Of a stretch of 25,830 bases of DNA, positions 21,806 through 25,830 are shown piece after piece. Source of the stretch: an uncultured Lachnospiraceae bacterium. GTDB taxonomy: Bacteria > Bacillota > Clostridia > Lachnospirales > Lachnospiraceae. Within the stretch, counting starts at the first letter, position 1; each line of letters begins with the position of its first letter. The translations under genes were made by a program, and so were the position numbers. The stretch lies in assembly GCA_910577655.1 (NCBI GenBank), contig CAJTOW010000053.1:1-25830 (forward strand), read 5' to 3'. The notes under the pieces are model-generated. The model did not search any database, was not told where the DNA came from, and saw only the letters and a program-made list of their open reading frames with translations.

Positions 21806-22450
21806 TCAGAATCCCAATTCCTCTCCCACCAGTATCACCTTGATCCGGCCAGCCGGACGGCAGATGCGGGTGCGGAGCATAGAGGCGCAGACGCTGGAAG
21901 GGCTTAAGCAGTCACCGCAGGTGCCCGTGGACATGCAGGCGGTCTGTACGGAGAAGCGCTGGGCGTTGGTGGGAGCGGCTATGTACCGGGCACGTTCTAT
22001 GGCCGTATCTATATTGGAAGTGACCTTATTCATACCGGCAACGATGATAACATTTTTGGGGCCGAATACCAGGGCAGCTACCCGGTTGCCGTTGCCGTCA
22101 ATATTGAACAGCTGTCCGTCCTCGCTGATGGCGTTGCTGCTCATGAGATAGACGTCGCAGAGCAGGGACTTGCGCATCAGCTCGATCTTTTCCTCCTGGG
22201 TGGAGGCGGTGTCGCGGTCAATAACCGGATTGGTCTTCCTGACCGTATCCAGGATACCCAGCTGCGCGACAGTCTCGGAGCCGCCCCAGGCTACCACGCT
22301 GCCCTCCGGGATCAGCTCCAGGGCCTGCTTTGCCGCCTCCTGCCTGGTGGGGCAGTAGTAGGCCTCAAAATGGCGGCGCTTCAGGGCCTCTGCGACCCTG
22401 GGGCCAAGCTTGTCAAATCTTTTTTCTAATGGTTTTGTGCGTTCTGACAT
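21806..22450 (-). CDS. LUD-domain protein (LutC/YkgG-like lactate utilization)
   Basis: A 214-residue protein of the LUD family. GSVVAWGGSETVAQLGIL, DVYLMSSNAISEDGQLFNIDGNGNRVAAL and KNVIIVAGMNKV match the family core. A cluster of cysteines (ACMSTGTCGDCLSPSSVC), seen in stand-alone clostridial LUD proteins, lies near the C terminus and may bind an iron-sulfur cluster or zinc. LutC in Bacillus works with LutA and LutB in lactate oxidation; neither is adjacent here, so the role may differ. AGGAGG lies 10 bases before the ATG. The natural end, KVILVGEELGF, is intact. The AT-rich island begins immediately after its stop codon. Confidence 0.88.
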   Translation of the reverse strand: MSERTKPLEKRFDKLGPRVAEALKRRHFEAYYCPTRQEAAKQALELIPEGSVVAWGGSETVAQLGILDTVRKTNPVIDRDTASTQEEKIELMRKSLLCDVYLMSSNAISEDGQLFNIDGNGNRVAALVFGPKNVIIVAGMNKVTSNIDTAIERARYIAAPTNAQRFSVQTACMSTGTCGDCLSPSSVCASMLRTRICRPAGRIKVILVGEELGF

Positions 22451-22591
22451 GAAATGAATACCTCCTATGAAAAATGTAATAAATGTATCATTGTTTTCTG
22501 GTACAGAGTATTTTGGAAAATTGTAAGGGACGCAGCTGTTTTAAAATAGATGCTGCTGCAAACGTTGTAATAGTTTGGGGAAAGCCGCGTT

Positions 22592-23425
22592 TTATTCCTG
22601 ATAATGCTCCTGCAAAAATGCAATCTCCGCCCCATAACCCGGCAGCTCATTGGGTGTTTCCAGGTAGAAGGGAAGCTTTCGGAAGGCCGGATGGTTGATG
22701 ATCCGTACCATGGCTTCTGATCCGATATGGCCCTCACCGATCCTGGCATGGCGGTCCTTGTGGGCGCCCAGGGGATTCAGGCTGTCATTGAGATGGATGG
22801 CTTTCAGGCGGGAAAGACCAATAACCCGGTCAAACTCCGCCACTACGTCATCCAGATGGTTCACAATGTCATATCCTCCATCCCAGATGTGGCAGGTGTC
22901 CAGACAGACACCCATATGCTCTGTCAGCTCCACCCGGTCCAGAATCTCCCGAAGCTCCTCAAAGCGGCCTCCGATCTCACTTCCCTTGCCAGCCATGGTC
23001 TCCAGCAGAACCGTGGTATGCTGCTCCGGTTTCAGGACCTGGTTCAGCAGCTGGGCGATCAGAGCGATCCCTCTTTCAATACCCTGCCCCACGTGGCTTC
23101 CGGGGTGGAAATTATAGCAGTTTCCCGGCGTGTACTCCATCCGCACCAGGTCTTCAGTCATGGCTCTCAGGGCAAAATCCCGCACCTTCTCATCCGCCGA
23201 GCAGGCATTGAGTGTATAAGGCGCATGTCCCAGGATATGGGCGATATCATGCTCACTGGAAAACTCCAAAAAGGCTTCCACATCCGAAGGTACAATTGCC
23301 TTGGCATTCCCGCCCCTGGGATTGCGGGTGAAAAACTGAAAAGTCCCCGCCTTAATATTAACAGCCTCTTTGCCCATGGCAAGATAGCCTTTTGAAGAAG
23401 AAAGATGGCAGCCGATTCTTAACAT
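22592..23425 (-). CDS. nfo: Deoxyribonuclease IV (AP endonuclease, Nfo)
   Basis: A 277-residue TIM-barrel endonuclease IV, which cuts the backbone at abasic sites in base-excision repair. All family signatures are present: MLRIGCHLS at the start, NFHPGSHVG, LETMAGKGSEIGGRFEE, GVCLDTCHIWDGGYDI and LNDS...GAHKDRHARIGEGHIG, supplying the tri-metal ligands. The start at 23425 is set by homology (MLRIGCHLSSS) and GAAAGGA upstream; the frame is open further upstream but without similarity. A clear promoter lies 37 bases further upstream. It is transcribed towards the LUD gene, separated by 141 bases. Confidence 0.95.
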   Translation of the reverse strand: MLRIGCHLSSSKGYLAMGKEAVNIKAGTFQFFTRNPRGGNAKAIVPSDVEAFLEFSSEHDIAHILGHAPYTLNACSADEKVRDFALRAMTEDLVRMEYTPGNCYNFHPGSHVGQGIERGIALIAQLLNQVLKPEQHTTVLLETMAGKGSEIGGRFEELREILDRVELTEHMGVCLDTCHIWDGGYDIVNHLDDVVAEFDRVIGLSRLKAIHLNDSLNPLGAHKDRHARIGEGHIGSEAMVRIINHPAFRKLPFYLETPNELPGYGAEIAFLQEHYQE

Positions 23426-23461
23426 GTGTGTTCTGGTCCTTTCATAATACACTTTCCTATC

Positions 23462-23490
23462 ACTATACCCCACTTGAAACAAAATGTAAA
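23462..23490 (-). promoter_or_regulatory. Sigma-A promoter of nfo
   Basis: On the minus strand, TTTACA (23490-23485) and TATAGT (23467-23462) are separated by exactly 17 bp. Confidence 0.7.
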
Positions 23491-23531
23491 GCTTGGTTTT
23501 CCAGGAAATGTGTGGTAAACTGGACAAAATG

Positions 23532-23685
23532 GTAACAGTTCAGACAGGTCTGCGCGTTTCCGGGGGATGCCTTCGGTGCACCGCACTGACCGTACGAAAC
23601 TACAGTGGCTGCGGGCATACGCCATCGCGAAGCGATTCTGAATGGCCATATGCCGTAAAAGTTCAATGAGTGTCTGAACTGTTAT
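23532..23685 (+). repeat. Family 1 repeat, full copy 2
   Basis: A 154-bp element bounded by GTAACAGTTCAGACA and TGTCTGAACTGTTAT, inverted at 14 of 15 positions. It shares with copy 1 the blocks GGTCTGCGC, CTGACCGTACGAAA, AGTGGC, the ATCGC / GCGAT hairpin, ATGCCGTAA and AGTTCAA. It is longer by an insertion in the first hairpin loop. It fills most of the 316-base gap between the divergent nfo and HAD genes. Confidence 0.85.
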
Positions 23686-23741
23686 GACAAAACGGCAACA
23701 CAACATTGAGAAAAGAGAAGACTTGTAAAGGAGGATTCCCC

Positions 23742-24398
23742 ATGATTCGCTGCTGCATTTTTGACCTTGACGGTACCTTACTGAACACCCTGAAAGCCCT
23801 GACCCGCACCACCAACCTGGTTCTGGAGCATTTTGGTTACAGACCGGCAGATGAGGCCCATGTGAAGCTGTTTGTGGGAGACGGATACCGGAATCAGATG
23901 AAGCGGGCCCTTAGCTACAGTGGGGATGAGAAGCTGGAGCATTATGAGGAGAGTCTGCCTCTTTATACGGAAATTTTTGCGAAGAACTGTATGTATGAGG
24001 TAAAGCCCTATGAGGGGATCAGGGAGCTTCTTGAGGGGCTGAAAAGCCGGGGTATTCGCATCGCGGTTCTCTCCAACAAACCCCATGCACGCACGGTTGA
24101 GAATATTGAAACCGTATTTGGAAAAGGATATTTCGATTGTGTTCTGGGTGAGCAGCCCGGCATCCCGAAAAAACCGGATCCGGCCGGTGTCCGCAGAATC
24201 CTGGGCCAGTTCGGGGTAAAGCCGGAGGAGTGTCTCTATTTTGGCGATACCAATACGGATATGCGCACCGGCCTGGGTGCCGGTCTGATGACGGTAGGAG
24301 TGACCTGGGGATTCCGGGACAGGACGGAGCTGGAGAGCTTCCATCCCCAGTATGTGATCAGCCATCCGGAAGAGGTATTTGAGAAGATTCTGGTATAA
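23742..24398 (+). CDS. gph: HAD-family phosphatase, phosphoglycolate phosphatase-like
   Basis: A 218-residue HAD superfamily hydrolase with a C1-type helical cap (about residues 15-80). Motif I is FDLDGTLLNTL (nucleophile D8, acid/base D10), motif II is VLSNKPH, motif III lysine is in IPKKPDP, and motif IV is YFGDTNTDMRTG. The length and cap suit phosphoglycolate phosphatase or pyrophosphatase PpaX, which are hard to separate by sequence. The ATG at 23742 follows AAAGGAGG; the frame is open 36 bases further up, but that would include the ribosome site. The Family 1 repeat lies upstream and I see no clear promoter between them. Confidence 0.88.
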   Translation: MIRCCIFDLDGTLLNTLKALTRTTNLVLEHFGYRPADEAHVKLFVGDGYRNQMKRALSYSGDEKLEHYEESLPLYTEIFAKNCMYEVKPYEGIRELLEGLKSRGIRIAVLSNKPHARTVENIETVFGKGYFDCVLGEQPGIPKKPDPAGVRRILGQFGVKPEECLYFGDTNTDMRTGLGAGLMTVGVTWGFRDRTELESFHPQYVISHPEEVFEKILV

Positions 24399-24406
24399 AG
24401 GGAACC

Positions 24407-24442
24407 TCCGGAGCGTGAATGAATTTGCAGACACGCTCCGGA
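24407..24442. terminator. Hairpin between convergent genes
   Basis: TCCGGAGCGTG (24407-24417) pairs perfectly with CACGCTCCGGA (24432-24442) over 11 bp, with a 14-base loop. It sits between the ends of the HAD gene and the convergent DUF5722 gene. No good T tract is present on either strand, so intrinsic termination is unproven. Confidence 0.6.
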
Positions 24443-24470
24443 AGGGTCCGTACGGTTATGTGTTATCTTC

Positions 24471-25586
24471 TCAGTTCCCTACATTTTTATAAGCTTCCCA
24501 GCTCAGCTTCTTATTCCCGCTGGGATCCAGCAGACCGAAGGCGTAGTTCTCCTGGATCAGCTCCGGCACATCGGTGAGGCGGTTCAGCATGAAGGCTTCC
24601 ACATGGGGATTGGCGGCTGCGGCCTGGTAGGCTTCCACGATACACTGGGCCTGCAGCTCCTGGCACTCGCCACCATTGGCGGGAGAGAGGGAGGTGAAGC
24701 CCTGCTCAGACAGAATCAGGTGGCGCGGGACACCGGCCGGGGAGAGCATATCTGCCTGGTCCATGTAGTCTGTCAGGATATGCAGGTTTTTCAGGTTGAT
24801 GATGTAGGTATTGGCCTTTTCCTGGGCATGGCGGTCATCACTGAAGATGGGATTGTCAAATTCTTCCGGATAGGCATGCCAGGCGATTCCGTAATCCGTA
24901 TCACGCAGCTGGTTGTTGAGCCGGGGCATCATGTCCATGGCACCGTACTTGAAGCCTTCCACCTGGCCTACATTCCAGCGGAAATCAAAGGGAATGTACA
25001 CACGGGCAAGACTGTTGTGTGATTTGATCACATCGTACCAGGTGCGGAAGGCGGTTGCATAGTGGCTGCAGTAGGAGTCAATGTCCATGGGCCCGATATA
25101 GTTCCAGGCTTGTCCGTCATTGATCTCATTGCCGATGACCCAGTTGGATACCAGATTGTGGAATCTGCTTACCACGCGGCTGGCGGCATCACGGGTGGCC
25201 TGGATTCCTTCCTCATTCAGTGTGTTGAAGGCATAGTAGTTGGCACCGGTGGGTCCGGATACGGGGAGCAGGTCCGGATTGTAGGAGGCAGCCTGGAAAT
25301 CATTCAGCACGATAACTGTTGCCGAGAGACCGGCTGTCTTGATGGTATTCAGGAATCTTTCATAGACAGCCATCATGTCAGACTGATAGGCCCATGACAT
25401 TGGAAAATTGGTGATGACCTGGGTGGCGCCCAGTTCGACAGCTTTGGCGACCTCGGATTCGCTGTTGATCAGTACTCCCTTGATGTTGGCAGGTTCCTTG
25501 TAGTAGTCTGCGTAGGCCGGAATGGCTGTGGAGGCGCAGACCGCGGCTGCAGTGAGAAATGCTGTGATTTGTTTTAGGATTTTCAT
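24471..25586 (-). CDS. Secreted DUF5722-type glycoside-hydrolase-like protein
   Basis: A 371-residue exported protein. The signal peptide MKILKQITAFLTAAAVCAST...AYA is probably cleaved after residue 26. The mature part looks like a TIM barrel of clan GH-A type: WVIGNEIND places a possible acid/base at E154, GIAWHAYP (233-240) a substrate-site histidine, and LILSEQGF a possible nucleophile at E294. The pattern fits DUF5722, a family of predicted glycosidases, though the substrate is unknown. AAAGGGG precedes the ATG. A promoter lies about 110 bases upstream. No membrane anchor or sortase motif is seen, so the protein is likely released or held non-covalently. It is monocistronic. Confidence 0.72.
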   Translation of the reverse strand: MKILKQITAFLTAAAVCASTAIPAYADYYKEPANIKGVLINSESEVAKAVELGATQVITNFPMSWAYQSDMMAVYERFLNTIKTAGLSATVIVLNDFQAASYNPDLLPVSGPTGANYYAFNTLNEEGIQATRDAASRVVSRFHNLVSNWVIGNEINDGQAWNYIGPMDIDSYCSHYATAFRTWYDVIKSHNSLARVYIPFDFRWNVGQVEGFKYGAMDMMPRLNNQLRDTDYGIAWHAYPEEFDNPIFSDDRHAQEKANTYIINLKNLHILTDYMDQADMLSPAGVPRHLILSEQGFTSLSPANGGECQELQAQCIVEAYQAAAANPHVEAFMLNRLTDVPELIQENYAFGLLDPSGNKKLSWEAYKNVGN

Positions 25587-25697
25587 TTTCTAATACCCCT
25601 TTCTTTTTTGTATTCCTGAAATCTTGTGAAAAAGACGAAGACAGATTCCGGAACTCCGTGACATAGGAAAATTCTTTTATTGAGTCCTTGCAGTTTG

Positions 25698-25727
25698 ATT
25701 TTAGTGCATCCTGCTGGAAACTGTCAA
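25698..25727 (-). promoter_or_regulatory. Promoter of the DUF5722 gene
   Basis: On the minus strand, a perfect TTGACA (25727-25722) and TAAAAT (25703-25698) are 18 bp apart. The predicted leader is about 105 bases. Confidence 0.65.
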
Positions 25728-25756
25728 GTTTTGTTAATAAAATAGTAGTTTACACT

Positions 25757-25786
25757 GTTACTAATAGTTACTATTAGTTACTATTC
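25757..25786 (+). repeat. 10-bp tandem repeat at the left end of Family 2 copy C
   Basis: GTTACTAATA, GTTACTATTA and GTTACTATTC run head to tail. The third is also the first ten bases of the Family 2 unit, so the end of the element has been duplicated. Confidence 0.7.
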
Positions 25787-25830
25787 ACGGGGGGCATCTT
25801 CTTGTCCGGCTCCGCCGGACAAGAAGCATC
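25777..25830 (+). repeat. Family 2 palindromic repeat, copy C (cut by window end)
   Basis: The first 54 bases of the Family 2 unit. It has the best-preserved palindrome of the three copies: CTTCTTGTCCGGC-TCC-GCCGGACAAGAAG, 13 perfect pairs. Confidence 0.85.

Overview
The window reads as a piece of a Firmicutes chromosome, most likely a gut Lachnospiraceae (Clostridia). This is inferred from gene content (AmmeMemoRadiSam proteins, FchA-FolD, a DUF1266 lipoprotein, a BMP-type ABC importer, a LUD protein), strong AGGAGG ribosome sites, and GC-rich core genes broken by AT-rich islands. Species cannot be named from the sequence. No rRNA, tRNA, CRISPR array or intact transposase was seen.

Layout. 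1-246: 3' end of a coiled-coil protein. 252-2671 (minus): an AmmeMemoRadiSam pair, with a MEMO-AMMECR1 fusion upstream of its radical SAM partner. 2911-4044: an AT-rich orphan gene. 4241-5760: fchA-folD, one-carbon folate metabolism. 5933-8669: a GNAT acetyltransferase, a cytidylate-kinase-like protein and a DUF1266 lipoprotein. 8973-10319: a hemerythrin / response-regulator fusion. 10526-17072: an amidohydrolase of the guanine / 8-oxoguanine deaminase type, followed by a full BMP-type (nucleoside/purine-like) ABC importer, suggesting purine-base or nucleoside salvage. 17101-18618: a Gfo/Idh/MocA oxidoreductase between two gene remnants. 18640-21799 (minus): a markedly AT-rich island with an ABC ATPase, three small membrane proteins and a truncated small-protein ORF. 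21806-23425 (minus): a LUD-domain protein and endonuclease IV. 23742-24398: a phosphoglycolate-phosphatase-like HAD protein. 24471-25586 (minus): a secreted glycosidase-like DUF5722 protein.

The main unexplained signal lies between genes. At least three families of short palindromic repeats recur. Family 1 has termini like GTAACAGTTCAGAYA / TRTCTGAACTGTTAC (full copies 6472-6607 and 23532-23685; remnants near 1229, 4022, 13310 and 18317). Family 2 is a ~66-bp palindromic unit (1157, 8692, 25777). Family 3 is a long hairpin ending in a T tract (8769-8865 and 13239-13391). In each family, copies differ by paired changes that keep stems intact, so the palindrome or RNA fold appears to be conserved. 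Family 1 sequence supplies the stop codon of two genes. The Family 3 copy inside the importer operon has three segments that can pair in mutually exclusive ways, a switch-like arrangement between the binding-protein gene and the ATPase/permease genes.

A second notable point is that FolD lacks the lysine and glutamine needed for cyclohydrolase activity, while fchA, encoding a separate cyclohydrolase, lies directly upstream. The two genes appear to divide a reaction pair that normally sits in one enzyme.
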